Below, in pieces: positions 44,520-52,680 of a stretch of DNA of 64,000 bases. The stretch comes from Enterococcus sp. RIT-PI-f (lineage in GTDB: Bacteria; Bacillota; Bacilli; Lactobacillales; Enterococcaceae), in assembly GCF_001297065.1 (NCBI RefSeq), contig NZ_LHOX01000016.1:1-64000 (forward strand). The letters are read 5' to 3'. A program made the position numbers and the translations under genes. Position 1 is the stretch's first letter; each line of letters opens with the position of its first letter. The notes under the pieces are model-generated. The model saw nothing but the letters and a program-made list of their open reading frames with translations, was not told the DNA's origin and ran no database searches.

Positions 44520-46235
44520 GTGAACAAAAAAATGAAACAAAAAATCATTCAATTCAACGATTTTTCATTTCAATATGATGCCCAATCAGAACCAACATTG
44601 AAGCATATTGATCTAACCATTTATGCTGGAGAAAAAGTTTTGATCATTGGTCCTAGTGGCTCAGGGAAAAGCACGTTGGGAAAATGTTTGAACGGACTGA
44701 TTCCTCAAAATGATCCTGGAAAAGCGACGGGAACCCTGATGATCGGCACAGAGACATTTCCCCATGCCTCGATTTATGACTTATCTCTGCAAGTTGGCAC
44801 GGTGCTGCAAGATACCGATAGTCAATTTGTTGGCTTGACGGTCGCAGAAGATATCGTATTTTCATTGGAAAATGAGCAGCAAAGTCAATCCGTGATGGCC
44901 AGTGCCTTGCAGAATTGGGCTGAAAAGACAGCTTTGACCAAACACTTGAACAAAAAACCGCAAGATTTATCCGGCGGGCAAAAGCAACGGGTATCAATGG
45001 CCGGGGTGTTGATCGATGAAACACCTATTTTGCTCTTTGATGAACCTTTGGCGAATTTAGACCCGAAAACAAGTTTGGCAGCGATCAAGATGATCGATCA
45101 ATTGCATCAAGACAGAGCTTTTACTTCGATTATGATTGAACATCGGTTGGAGGAAGTGCTGGCGGCGCCTGTCGATCGGGTCATTGTCATGGATGAAGGG
45201 GTGATCGTCGCGGATACAACACCTGATACTTTATTGCGCAGCGATTTGTTGCAAGAAGTCGGCATTCGTGAACCCCTGTATGTGAAAGCAGTCAAAAAAA
45301 TTGGTCTGCAGCTGCCAGAAGCTGACCTGACAAATATTCAGCATTTTCGCTCGCCAGAAATCAAGGCGGCCCTCAGTAAATACCAAGCTACATACGCTGC
45401 GTCAGCACCTGCACCAGCTACTGAACCGATCCTTGAAGCGGCCAATCTCTCTTTTGCGTATGAAGTCGGCAAACCAATTTTGTCCGGTCTCAACTTTACA
45501 GTGCATCGTGGTGAAATGATCAGTCTGGTAGGTCATAATGGTGCCGGAAAATCAACTTTATCTCACTTGATCACAGGTTTTTTAAAGCCGACGTCTGGTC
45601 AATTATTCTGGGATGGGAAAGATATGGCAACCGATTCGATCAAAGAACGCGCAGAGAAAATCGGGTATGTATTGCAAAATAGCAATCAGATGTTATCTAA
45701 AAATTTTCTCTTTGATGAAGTCGCTTCAGGTTTGCGCAATCGCTTCGTACCAGAAGATGAAATCAAAGAAAAAGTCCATGAAACGTTGAAAATTTGTGGT
45801 TTGTACCCTTATCGTTCCTGGCCATTGTCTGCCTTAAGTTATGGTCAAAAGCGTAGGGCGGCTATTGCAGCGATCCTGGTTTTGGAACCAGAATTGATCC
45901 TGCTAGATGAACCAACAGCGGGTCAAGACTACCAACACTATCATGAGATGATGACCTTCATCCACTCTCTGAATCAATTGGGATTAACGATCATCATGAT
46001 CACCCATGACATGCATTTGATGTTGGAATATACCCAACGGACAATCGTTTTGGCTGATGGCAGCATTTTAGCTGATGCTTCACCCGCAATCATCTTAGGT
46101 GATCCCGTGGTGACGAAAGCAGCCAATCTTGAAGAAACAAGCTTGTATACCTTAGCCAGAGTCAATCAATTACCTAACCCCACTGGCTTCACTGCGGCCT
46201 TTATCGCTAGCGAGAAAGAGGTGGCCCATGGATAA
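44520..46235 (+). CDS. mtsB: Duplicated ATPase of methionine-regulated ECF transporter
   Basis: This 571-residue protein carries two ABC ATPase domains in one chain. The first has Walker A GPSGSGKST (about residues 44-52), signature LSGGQKQR and Walker B ILLFDEPLANLD. The second has Walker A GHNGAGKST (about 337-345), the variant signature LSYGQKRR and Walker B LILLDEPTAGQD. It energises transport by the MtsA S component with MtsC. The start is uncertain: the GTG at 44520 and the ATG at 44532 both lack a good ribosome site. It overlaps mtsC by eight bases. Confidence 0.88.
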   Translation: MNKKMKQKIIQFNDFSFQYDAQSEPTLKHIDLTIYAGEKVLIIGPSGSGKSTLGKCLNGLIPQNDPGKATGTLMIGTETFPHASIYDLSLQVGTVLQDTDSQFVGLTVAEDIVFSLENEQQSQSVMASALQNWAEKTALTKHLNKKPQDLSGGQKQRVSMAGVLIDETPILLFDEPLANLDPKTSLAAIKMIDQLHQDRAFTSIMIEHRLEEVLAAPVDRVIVMDEGVIVADTTPDTLLRSDLLQEVGIREPLYVKAVKKIGLQLPEADLTNIQHFRSPEIKAALSKYQATYAASAPAPATEPILEAANLSFAYEVGKPILSGLNFTVHRGEMISLVGHNGAGKSTLSHLITGFLKPTSGQLFWDGKDMATDSIKERAEKIGYVLQNSNQMLSKNFLFDEVASGLRNRFVPEDEIKEKVHETLKICGLYPYRSWPLSALSYGQKRRAAIAAILVLEPELILLDEPTAGQDYQHYHEMMTFIHSLNQLGLTIIMITHDMHLMLEYTQRTIVLADGSILADASPAIILGDPVVTKAANLEETSLYTLARVNQLPNPTGFTAAFIASEKEVAHG

Positions 46236-47058
46236 TCATCTAATTGGCTATTTAGAACGAGATACTTGGATCCATCGACTGACGGGTACGACCAAATTGA
46301 TCTGTTTTTTGTTGTTGTCAGTGATTGGTATGATGACCTATGATACGCGATTCTTAGTCGCTTTAGGGGGATTTTCACTTTACCTTTTTTCTGCAGCAGG
46401 TATCCATTATCGTGACATTTCATTGGTTATTAAATTTATTGTCTTCTTTTCTGTGCTGAACTTATTGGCGGTCTATCTCTTTGCCCCAGAATATGGGGTA
46501 ACGATATATGGTACGCGACATGTACTGATCGAAGGCATCGGTAGATATACCCTGACACAAGAACAACTTTTTTATGAGTTCAACTTGCTGATCAAATACA
46601 TCGTTACCATTCCGCCTGGACTGATTTTTCTCTTCACAACGAATCCCAGCGAATTGGCAGCAAGTATCAACCGAATTGGTATTTCGTATAAAATTGCCTA
46701 TGCAGTGGCCTTGGCATTGCGCTATATCCCGGATATCCAGGATGATTTTCGCACGATCGCTAAAGCACAACAAGCAAGAGGCATCGAATTATCCAAAAAA
46801 GCCCCTCTGAAAAAGAGAGTGGCGGGCAACCTAGCAATTGCGATCCCACTGATTTTTTCAAGCTTAGAACGGATCGATCATATTTCCGCAGCTATGGAAT
46901 TAAGGCGCTTTGGCAAACACAAGACGCGGACATGGTTGAAAGCAAGACCCATGAAAAAGGCTGACAGTGCAGCCATATCCTGTACGATCTGTATTGTGTT
47001 GATCGGTGTCAGTTTGTTTTTTGTCAATGGTGGGCGGTTCTATAATCCATTTCAATGA
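46228..47058 (+). CDS. mtsC: Transmembrane T component of methionine-regulated ECF transporter
   Basis: This 276-residue membrane protein has about five helices and the EcfT coupling motifs, with AKAQQARGIEL (an A-R-G motif, about residues 176-186) and AAMELRRFGKH (about 220-230), which grip the ATPase. It couples ATP hydrolysis in MtsB to the S component. The ATG follows AAAGAGG in the end of mtsB, with an eight-base overlap. It is the last gene of the Met T-box operon and is followed by a terminator and then the repeat array. Confidence 0.87.
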   Translation: MDNHLIGYLERDTWIHRLTGTTKLICFLLLSVIGMMTYDTRFLVALGGFSLYLFSAAGIHYRDISLVIKFIVFFSVLNLLAVYLFAPEYGVTIYGTRHVLIEGIGRYTLTQEQLFYEFNLLIKYIVTIPPGLIFLFTTNPSELAASINRIGISYKIAYAVALALRYIPDIQDDFRTIAKAQQARGIELSKKAPLKKRVAGNLAIAIPLIFSSLERIDHISAAMELRRFGKHKTRTWLKARPMKKADSAAISCTICIVLIGVSLFFVNGGRFYNPFQ

Positions 47059-47068
47059 AAATGAAAGT

Positions 47069-47098
47069 TGTATTCTGTAAAGGATACATCTTTTTTTG
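47069..47098 (+). terminator. Terminator after mtsC
   Basis: TGTATTC pairs with GGATACA (one G-U) across a six-base loop and is followed by TC and seven T residues, 11 bases past the mtsC stop. Confidence 0.7.
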
Positions 47099-47101
47099 GG
47101 C

Positions 47102-47178
47102 AAAAAAGGAGCCCCGCCAGCGGGGACTGGCGGGGTAGGGGGAAAAATGAAAAAGTGTTAGGGGTTGTTTGTTGGTAT
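47102..47178 (-). ncRNA. Putative small RNA, array copy 1
   Basis: Read on the minus strand, TATTAT (plus 47185-47190) acts as a -10. The RNA would begin about seven bases later, carry the segment CATTTTTCCCCCTA (complementary to a GGGGG-spacer-AUG start region) and end in the terminator hairpin CCCCGCCAG/CTGGCGGGG (loop UCCCCG) followed by CTCC and six U residues. The expected length is about 75 bases. No consensus -35 is seen, so an activator might be needed. This is inference from conservation and layout. Confidence 0.42.
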
Positions 47179-47344
47179 ATGTATATAATAGCCTGTAAAT
47201 GTGAAAAAAAATGGTCAAAGATCGTACAAAAAAATGAAGAATCATAGACGACTTTTCTACAACTGCCCCTATCCACATCATGACCACGATGTATCATGCA
47301 AATAGACAAGCAACTGAATATGTGCATGTCTTCGCGCAAAAGAC

Positions 47345-47420
47345 AAAAAGGAGCCCCGTCAGCGGGGACTGGCGGGGTAGGAGTAAAAATGAAAAAGTGT
47401 TAGGGTTTGTTTGTTGGTAT
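47345..47420 (-). ncRNA. Putative small RNA, array copy 2
   Basis: It has the same layout as copy 1. The -10 is TATGAT (plus 47427-47432), itself near-consensus although two bases differ from copy 1. The middle carries CATTTTTACTCC, complementary to GGAGTAAAAATG. The terminator arms on the DNA are CCCCGTCAG and CTGGCGGGG with a G-U pair, and the loop UCCCCG is retained. The tail is CTCC then five U residues. Confidence 0.42.
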
Positions 47421-47529
47421 GTATATATCATAGCTTGAACATGTGAAAAAAAATGGTCAAAGGTGTTATAAATAGTTGAAGAATGAATGTAAATTTTTTT
47501 TATGCAGCTTAAGAAGTCTTTTTTGTAAT

Positions 47530-47603
47530 AAAAAAGGGCCTGTCAGCGGGGACTGACAGGCAAGGAGTAAAAATGAAAAAGTGTTAGGGTTGTTTGTTGG
47601 TAT
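47530..47603 (-). ncRNA. Putative small RNA, array copy 3
   Basis: The -10 is TATTAT (plus 47610-47615). The segment CATTTTTACTCCTT is a perfect complement of an ideal start region, AAGGAGTAAAAATG. The terminator hairpin has different arms from copies 1 and 2 (GCCTGTCAG/CTGACAGGC) but the same loop and a six-U tail. Covariation of the arms argues that the structure, not just the sequence, is kept. Confidence 0.45.
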
Positions 47604-47680
47604 GTGTATATAATAGCCCGTAAATGTGAATAAAGTATGACGAACCCGCCACGATTTGTGGAACAAAGATTAAGAAAAAA

Positions 47681-47740
47681 TAAAGACAGCTCTATCCCTT
47701 TATCCATTGTTGATTGGGTACATGGGATATGGCTGTCTTT
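47681..47740. terminator. Terminator region after ypfJ
   Basis: AAAGACAGC and TATCCC pair with GGGATA and GCTGTCTTT around a long loop. An A-run lies on the outer side, giving a U tail for the minus-strand gene that ends at 47744. Confidence 0.6.
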
Positions 47741-47743
47741 GAT

Positions 47744-48637
47744 TTATTGATCGGTCAAATCGAGTGTCGACTCGTTGAAGGTGTCCCCATGACTGAGGTC
47801 GCCATATTGATAGCCTCGGTTGAACCAAGCGACCCGTTGCGCTGAAGTACCATGGGTAAAACTGTCAGGGACCACGTAGCCTTGATATTCTTTTTGTAAA
47901 GTGTCATCGCCAATTGCATTGGCAGCAGTGATGGCCTCTTCAATATCTCCAGCTTCTAAGATAGGTTGCCCTTGATAGGTCTCTCCAGCCAAATACTTGG
48001 CAAAGGTACCTGCCAGATAGTCTGCTTGCAATTCTAGTCGGACACTGTAGGCGTTATATTCAGTATCTGAAACTTGTTGCCGAATCTTCTCTAATTGCTG
48101 GGTGATGCCCAATTCATTTTGGACATGATGGCCTACTTCATGGGCAATGACATAGGCCATTGCAAAGTCACCACTGGCACCATAGGTATTTGCCAATTCA
48201 TTGGCAAAGCTCAAATCGAGATATACATGCTCATCTGCTGGACAATAAAAAGGGCCAACTTGCGAAGTAGCATAGCCGCATGCCGATTGCACGCTATCTG
48301 TAAATAGTACCAGTGTTGGGTCTTGATACGACTCTTGCCTTTCTTGGAAAACAGCTTGCCAATAATCTTCTAGATGACCAAAGACGACCGCAGAAAATTC
48401 TTTTTCTTCGGTGTAGTCATTGGCGGCAACATTTTCTGTTTGATAATTGGCAGCTTGTTCGCTGCCGCCTAATACATCGGGCAAAGAACTGATGTCCCCA
48501 CCGCTAAATAAAAAGAACAGTACTGCAATGATTACTGTACCGATCCCACCGCCAGCAACCAGCTTTCCACCAGCCCCTGATGACCGTCCCGTTCGGTCAT
48601 CGATGTTGGTACTTTGTTTTCCCCCGCGCCATTTCAT
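47744..48637 (-). CDS. ypfJ: Neutral zinc metallopeptidase (YpfJ family)
   Basis: This 297-residue protein has one N-terminal membrane helix (about residues 25-47) and the zinc-peptidase domain PF04228 outside. The zinc motif is AHEVGHHVQ (HExxH, about 165-173), with the third ligand region in RLELQADYLAG. The start MKWRGGKQSTNIDDRTG is diagnostic of the family. The substrate is unknown. The ATG follows AGGAGG. It is monocistronic, converging on the small RNA-like array, so array transcripts and its own read-through run the same way. Confidence 0.85.
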   Translation of the reverse strand: MKWRGGKQSTNIDDRTGRSSGAGGKLVAGGGIGTVIIAVLFFLFSGGDISSLPDVLGGSEQAANYQTENVAANDYTEEKEFSAVVFGHLEDYWQAVFQERQESYQDPTLVLFTDSVQSACGYATSQVGPFYCPADEHVYLDLSFANELANTYGASGDFAMAYVIAHEVGHHVQNELGITQQLEKIRQQVSDTEYNAYSVRLELQADYLAGTFAKYLAGETYQGQPILEAGDIEEAITAANAIGDDTLQKEYQGYVVPDSFTHGTSAQRVAWFNRGYQYGDLSHGDTFNESTLDLTDQ

Positions 48638-48785
48638 CTCGATCTCCTCCTACAGGTTCTGTTGATTCTATTATAAAAGATATAGCGGATGAAGGGAAAA
48701 GAAGCGGCTTTGAATAGGCACATTCATTTGATTTGCTTTGGTAGAATCTCAGGGGGGAATTCTTCTTGTTTTGGAAAGCAAAGAA

Positions 48786-48811
48786 GCATAGGCAGTCGCC
48801 TACGCTTCGAA
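48786..48811 (-). terminator. Terminator after the aldo/keto reductase
   Basis: On the minus strand GAAGCGTAGGC pairs with GCCTATGCTTC across a four-base loop (GACT), one G-U, then TTTGCTTT. It lies 15 bases past the stop. Confidence 0.7.
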
Positions 48812-48826
48812 TCATGATTTCATCGT

Positions 48827-49666
48827 CTATTCAAACTCTTCATACTCATTCGGATCTTGTCCGTCGATTCGGCCATCGGCTTTGTTCAAGCCGTTGATTT
48901 GTTTGACTTCATCTTCTGTTAAGGCAAAATCAAAAATAGCTAGATTTTCACGTTGATGTGCTAAGTTGCGTGATTTTGGCAAAGGCAAGATGCCACGCTC
49001 AACGTGCCATCTCAGAATGATTTGGCCAGCAGATTTTTGATATTTGTCTGCTAGTGTTTGAATGATGTCTTCTTTGATCGCATCACTTCCGCGACCTAAT
49101 GGACTCCAAGCTTCAGTTTGGATCCCCCGTTTTTCATTTTCTGCAACCTTGTCTTCTTGGACCCAATAAGGATGGATTTCAATTTGGTTCAGTGCAGGTG
49201 TCACACCAGTTTCTTCGATGATCGTATCTAAATGCTCAGGTTCGAAGTTGGAGACACCAATCGTTCGGATCAAACCTAATTTTTGTGCAGTGATCAGGGC
49301 TTTCCATGCTTCCACGTATTTTCCACGTTTTGGCAAAGGCCAATGGATCAAAAATGCATCAAAATAATCAAGACCCATCCGAGCAAGCGATTCTTGGATA
49401 CTCGTCAACGCTTCGTCATAGGCATGATATTTTCCAGGAAGTTTTGAGGATATATAAAATTCGGATCGTGGCACGCCAGACCGGCGAATGGCTTCACCGA
49501 CGATGCCTTCATTGTCATAATTGGTTGAAGAATCAATCAAGCGGTACCCATCCGCAATTGCTGCTTGGAGCTGGTTTAATCCTTCACCGCCGCGGATCTG
49601 AAATGTACCCATCCCAATAGCAGGACGTAAATTGCCGTCATTCAAGGTGATCAATGGTGCTTTCAT
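48827..49666 (-). CDS. Aldo/keto reductase
   Basis: This 279-residue TIM-barrel NADPH-dependent reductase has the catalytic tetrad in view: Asp and Tyr in LIDSSTNYDNE (about residues 41-51), Lys in SSKLPGKYH (about 73) and His in FLIHWPLP (about 106). The cofactor end has LPKSRN near the C-terminus (about 229-234). The substrate is unknown. I chose the ATG at 49666 with AAGGAGGAG in front; the longer frame lacks support. The promoter is TTTACA-18-TACAGT with an inverted repeat over its -10 (49686-49706). Confidence 0.85.
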   Translation of the reverse strand: MKAPLITLNDGNLRPAIGMGTFQIRGGEGLNQLQAAIADGYRLIDSSTNYDNEGIVGEAIRRSGVPRSEFYISSKLPGKYHAYDEALTSIQESLARMGLDYFDAFLIHWPLPKRGKYVEAWKALITAQKLGLIRTIGVSNFEPEHLDTIIEETGVTPALNQIEIHPYWVQEDKVAENEKRGIQTEAWSPLGRGSDAIKEDIIQTLADKYQKSAGQIILRWHVERGILPLPKSRNLAHQRENLAIFDFALTEDEVKQINGLNKADGRIDGQDPNEYEEFE

Positions 49667-49685
49667 AAAATAACTCCTCCTTTTT

Positions 49686-49706
49686 ATTGTATATTTACTG
49701 TACAAT
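49686..49706. promoter_or_regulatory. Inverted repeat operator at the aldo/keto reductase promoter
   Basis: ATTGTA and TACAAT are exact inverted copies nine bases apart and overlap the likely -10 of the minus-strand promoter. A dimeric repressor site is the simplest reading, and the regulator is not next to it. Confidence 0.4.
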
Positions 49707-49869
49707 TTTTGGACCCTTTCTGTAAATCAACTTGCTTGCTTCGCTTTTTATTCGGATCATATAAAAAATAGTTCGTCAAAAACATCAGGAAAAGCCATTT
49801 ATTTTGACAAAATCGCCAGCACATAAGATAGTTGAATTAGTAGAGTATTTTATAAAAGGAGCGAGTAAA

Positions 49870-50811
49870 ATGTTTCGATATTATAAAATTGAAGAAAAAA
49901 AAGTCACAAAAACAAGCGAAGAGGATTACAATTGGCTTGTCTTTACAGGTAACGATACCAGTGAACAACGAGAATTGCTTGACCGTTATCAATTACCCGA
50001 AGATATATTCATAGGATCAAATGAACCGGAAGAAGTGTCGCGCTTGGAACATTTGCGCAATACGAAGTTAAATCATCCAATTTTGTATACATTGATCGAT
50101 TTATCCGAGGCCACGAATGAGCGGATCGAAGATCGATTAGAACCAATCACTTTTATCTGCGCAAAGGATCTCTTGATCACCTATGCTTCTGCTCGTTCTA
50201 CCTTGATCGATCGATTAATCGAAAAACATGAACAAGACATCAACCGTTTTGAAGATATCATGGCCTATGCCACATTGATGATCTATACACATTTCATCAA
50301 AGGATTGAAAGATATCAAGAAAACAATCGATGCGTTGGATGCTGCGGCGCGCAAAACCACAGAAAACAATGAATTGTTCAATTTAGCAGATACAGAAAGA
50401 GATATGGTGTACTTAGATCATACCTTGAGAGATCAGGATCAGATCGTCAATCACTTGATGGAACGGAAAGAATTTCTTGAACGTTTGGACAACGAACCGT
50501 TGGTCTATGATATCAAACTGCGACAGAAATTTGCCAACAAGATGGTGACGATCTATCGAGATTTATTGGAGACGATTGGTGGATTGTTCTCTGATATGAT
50601 GGACAATAATCTCAATCATTTGATGAAGTATTTGGACTCTGCTGCTCTTGTGGTAGCAATTCCTTCGCTGATTGCAGGACTGTGGGGAATCAATACCGGA
50701 GGGTTGCCGGGTAAAGACAATACCATCGGAACGATTTTAGTTTTTGGACTGGCGATCCTGGTTGGTGCGTTAACGGCACTTTACTTATCACGAAAAGACT
50801 TTTCTAAATAG
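49870..50811 (+). CDS. CorA/ZntB-like divalent metal ion transporter
   Basis: This 313-residue protein has a large cytoplasmic domain of helices and two C-terminal membrane helices (about residues 256-276 and 289-308). The loop between them reads WGINTGGLPG: the usual GMN signature of CorA is GIN here, as in ZntB-like members. It should form pentamers and move Mg2+ or another divalent ion. The ATG at 49870 follows AAAGGAG and starts MFRYYKIEEKK. A longer frame upstream has no ribosome site. It is monocistronic and ends at a shared terminator. Confidence 0.82.
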   Translation: MFRYYKIEEKKVTKTSEEDYNWLVFTGNDTSEQRELLDRYQLPEDIFIGSNEPEEVSRLEHLRNTKLNHPILYTLIDLSEATNERIEDRLEPITFICAKDLLITYASARSTLIDRLIEKHEQDINRFEDIMAYATLMIYTHFIKGLKDIKKTIDALDAAARKTTENNELFNLADTERDMVYLDHTLRDQDQIVNHLMERKEFLERLDNEPLVYDIKLRQKFANKMVTIYRDLLETIGGLFSDMMDNNLNHLMKYLDSAALVVAIPSLIAGLWGINTGGLPGKDNTIGTILVFGLAILVGALTALYLSRKDFSK

Positions 50812-50814
50812 CAA

Positions 50815-50848
50815 CAACGCCACAGAAGATCTGTGGCGTTGGGCTTTT
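50815..50848. terminator. Bidirectional terminator between the CorA-like and permease genes
   Basis: CAACGCCACAG pairs with CTGTGGCGTTG across a short loop, then GGC and at least five T residues. It serves both convergent units. Confidence 0.8.
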
Positions 50849-51700
50849 TTATTTGATTCCACTATCTAAATTACTATCTAAGATCCAGCGTTGGAAAGCG
50901 AGAAACACCAAAAGTAAGGGCAGGATCGAAATGACAGACGCCGCGATCAGTATGGTCCAATTGATATTTTCGGCACCAACCAAACTGCGAATGGCTACTT
51001 GCAGGGTATATTTCTTCGGGTCATTCAAGACGATCAAAGGCCAAATATAGTCATTCCACCGCCATTGGAAAGAAAATATCCCCAGTGTCATAATAATGGG
51101 GCTAGCGATCGGCAACATAATCTTCAAGAAAATCATCCCATCTGAAGCACCGTCTATGCGTGCAGATTCGATCAAATCATTCGGTACAGAGACAAAAAAA
51201 GTGCGGAACATAAAAATCCCAGTAGCTGTATTGATTGAGGGGATAATGATCCCTAATAAATTATCGTATAGTCCAAGGGCGCGAATAACAGAAAAGGTTG
51301 GATTCATGATCACTTCTGTTGGCAGCATCGTGGTGGCGATAATACAAATAAAGAAAAAACTGAGCCATTTGGCGTCATACTTTGCGAAGGCATAACCACA
51401 GGCGGCACTGGCTATAATGGTTAAAACTGTCGTCGTGACCGCTGAAATCAGGGTATTGCTAAAATAGCGAAAAAAATCCAGTGTTGTCCATGCGTCAATA
51501 AAGTTTTGAACTGTAGGATTTTCGGGAAATATGTTTAACGGATACGCAAACAATTCTGTTCCAGGTTTGAATGCACTCAGTAAAAACCAAAGGAGCGGGA
51601 ACAAATATAACAGGGAAGTGATGATCAATGCCAAGGTTAAGAAAAACATCGCAGATTTCTTGGTTGGCGCTTTTCGCAGTTTCTGTTCTCTTTTAGACAT
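50849..51700 (-). CDS. Carbohydrate ABC transporter permease (MalG type)
   Basis: This 283-residue inner-membrane permease has six helices and the EAA loop reading SARIDGASDGMIFLKIMLP (about residues 178-196), which contacts the ATPase. It pairs with the MalF-type gene just upstream, with an eight-base overlap. The ATG at 51700 follows GGTGGTGGG. No ATPase is encoded here, so it probably relies on a shared MsmK-type ATPase elsewhere, a common arrangement in Firmicutes. The sugar is unknown. Confidence 0.85.
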   Translation of the reverse strand: MSKREQKLRKAPTKKSAMFFLTLALIITSLLYLFPLLWFLLSAFKPGTELFAYPLNIFPENPTVQNFIDAWTTLDFFRYFSNTLISAVTTTVLTIIASAACGYAFAKYDAKWLSFFFICIIATTMLPTEVIMNPTFSVIRALGLYDNLLGIIIPSINTATGIFMFRTFFVSVPNDLIESARIDGASDGMIFLKIMLPIASPIIMTLGIFSFQWRWNDYIWPLIVLNDPKKYTLQVAIRSLVGAENINWTILIAASVISILPLLLVFLAFQRWILDSNLDSGIK

Positions 51701-52565
51701 CGTTTTTCCCACCACCTAACTTCATTTGTGCCAAACCTAGTAATAGTAAAATAAAGAAAAGAACCATGGAGGCGGCACTGGCATAGCCGACACGCATTTT
51801 ATCGAAACCAGTCGTATAGATGTATTGTACGATGAACATATTGTCTGTTCCGGGCCCACCATTGGTCAATGATTGAACCAATGCAAATTCTTTCATTGAA
51901 CCTATTGAAGCCAATAAGATGACCATAAAGGAGGTCGGTTTTAGCATCGGTATCGTGATGAAACGCAATTTGTGCCAAAAGCTTGCGCCATCGATTTCTG
52001 CTGCCTCATAATAAGAGTGGGGGATGTTTTTTAAGGCAGCGGTAAACTGCAGCATGTTAAATGCAGTCCCTCCCCAAATAGCGGCTAACACGATCACGGC
52101 AAAAGCCGCGTTAGAGTCAGTAAACCATGGCACAGTTTGCTGACCGCCTTGTTCGAGTAAAAAGTTGATAAAGCCAAAATTTTCACCGAACAACCATTTC
52201 CAAATCACCCCGGCGATAATGCCTGAGATCGTCCATGGCAAAAAGAAAATGATTTTTGCTAGAAAACGACCTTTTGCGAATGTACTATTCAACATAAGGG
52301 CTATAGCCAAGGAAATGACGTAGATACTGGGAACTAGAACAATGACATAGCGAAATGTACGAAACAAGGCTTTATAAAAACTATCATCCCGAAACAATTC
52401 TTGGTAATTGGCTAGACCAATAAATTGTGCTTCCGCAAATCCTTTATAATCTGTCAATGAATAATATAAGCCTAAAACGGCTGGTATCAAAAAGAATAAG
52501 ATGAATAGAATGATACTTGTGCCCGTAAAAAGCAGGGGCCATTTATGTTTATTTAACGTGCGCAT
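51693..52565 (-). CDS. Carbohydrate ABC transporter permease (MalF type)
   Basis: This 290-residue permease has six hydrophobic helices and the EAA loop YYEAAEIDGASFWHKLRF (about residues 190-207). I chose the ATG at 52565 (start MRTLNKHKWP), which has GGTGAG eight bases upstream. An in-frame TTG further up is less supported. It lies between the substrate-binding protein gene (115 bp upstream, with an intercistronic hairpin) and the MalG-type gene. The three form a sugar importer without ATPase. Confidence 0.85.
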   Translation of the reverse strand: MRTLNKHKWPLLFTGTSIILFILFFLIPAVLGLYYSLTDYKGFAEAQFIGLANYQELFRDDSFYKALFRTFRYVIVLVPSIYVISLAIALMLNSTFAKGRFLAKIIFFLPWTISGIIAGVIWKWLFGENFGFINFLLEQGGQQTVPWFTDSNAAFAVIVLAAIWGGTAFNMLQFTAALKNIPHSYYEAAEIDGASFWHKLRFITIPMLKPTSFMVILLASIGSMKEFALVQSLTNGGPGTDNMFIVQYIYTTGFDKMRVGYASAASMVLFFILLLLGLAQMKLGGGKNDV

Positions 52566-52605
52566 AATTTTTCTCACCAACCCTTCCAATCAAATCACTT
52601 ATGGA

Positions 52606-52665
52606 AAAGAACCTTCCAAGTAGCTGCTGCAATCTAAACCGCAGCAGCACTTGTTTAGGTTCTTT
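52606..52665 (-). terminator. Intercistronic hairpin between sugar-binding protein and permease genes
   Basis: On the DNA, GCTGCTGC (52623-52630) pairs with GCAGCAGC (52641-52648), extended outward by AAAGAACC with GGTTCTTT and CAAGT with ACTTG. Only a short U run follows on the minus strand. Such hairpins often stabilise the binding-protein mRNA and reduce read-through to the permeases. Confidence 0.6.
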
Positions 52666-52680
52666 CTGTGCCTGTATAGA

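Larger units (their letters stand above)
47101..47635. repeat. Three diverged copies of a ~110-120 bp intergenic repeat
   Basis: Copies span 47101-47220, 47344-47462 and 47530-47635, in the same orientation, with unrelated spacers of 123 and 67 bases. Each has a GC-rich hairpin, then AAAAATGAAAAAGTGTTAGG, then TTGTTTGTTGGTAT and an AT-rich TATAATAGC-like block, then a GTGAA-rich edge. The hairpin arms change together: CCCCGCCAG/CTGGCGGGG in copy 1, GCCTGTCAG/CTGACAGGC in copy 3, and a G-U intermediate in copy 2. No coding gene explains it. Confidence 0.9.

Noticed and set aside
47184-47190. Plus-strand promoter TATAAT in the repeat copies
   Set aside because: No -35 at proper distance, copy 2 loses the match, and the unit limits fit a minus-strand transcript better.
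47101-47635. CRISPR array or insertion sequence ends
   Set aside because: Only three long, diverged units with unequal spacers, no cas or transposase genes, and no target-site duplication visible.
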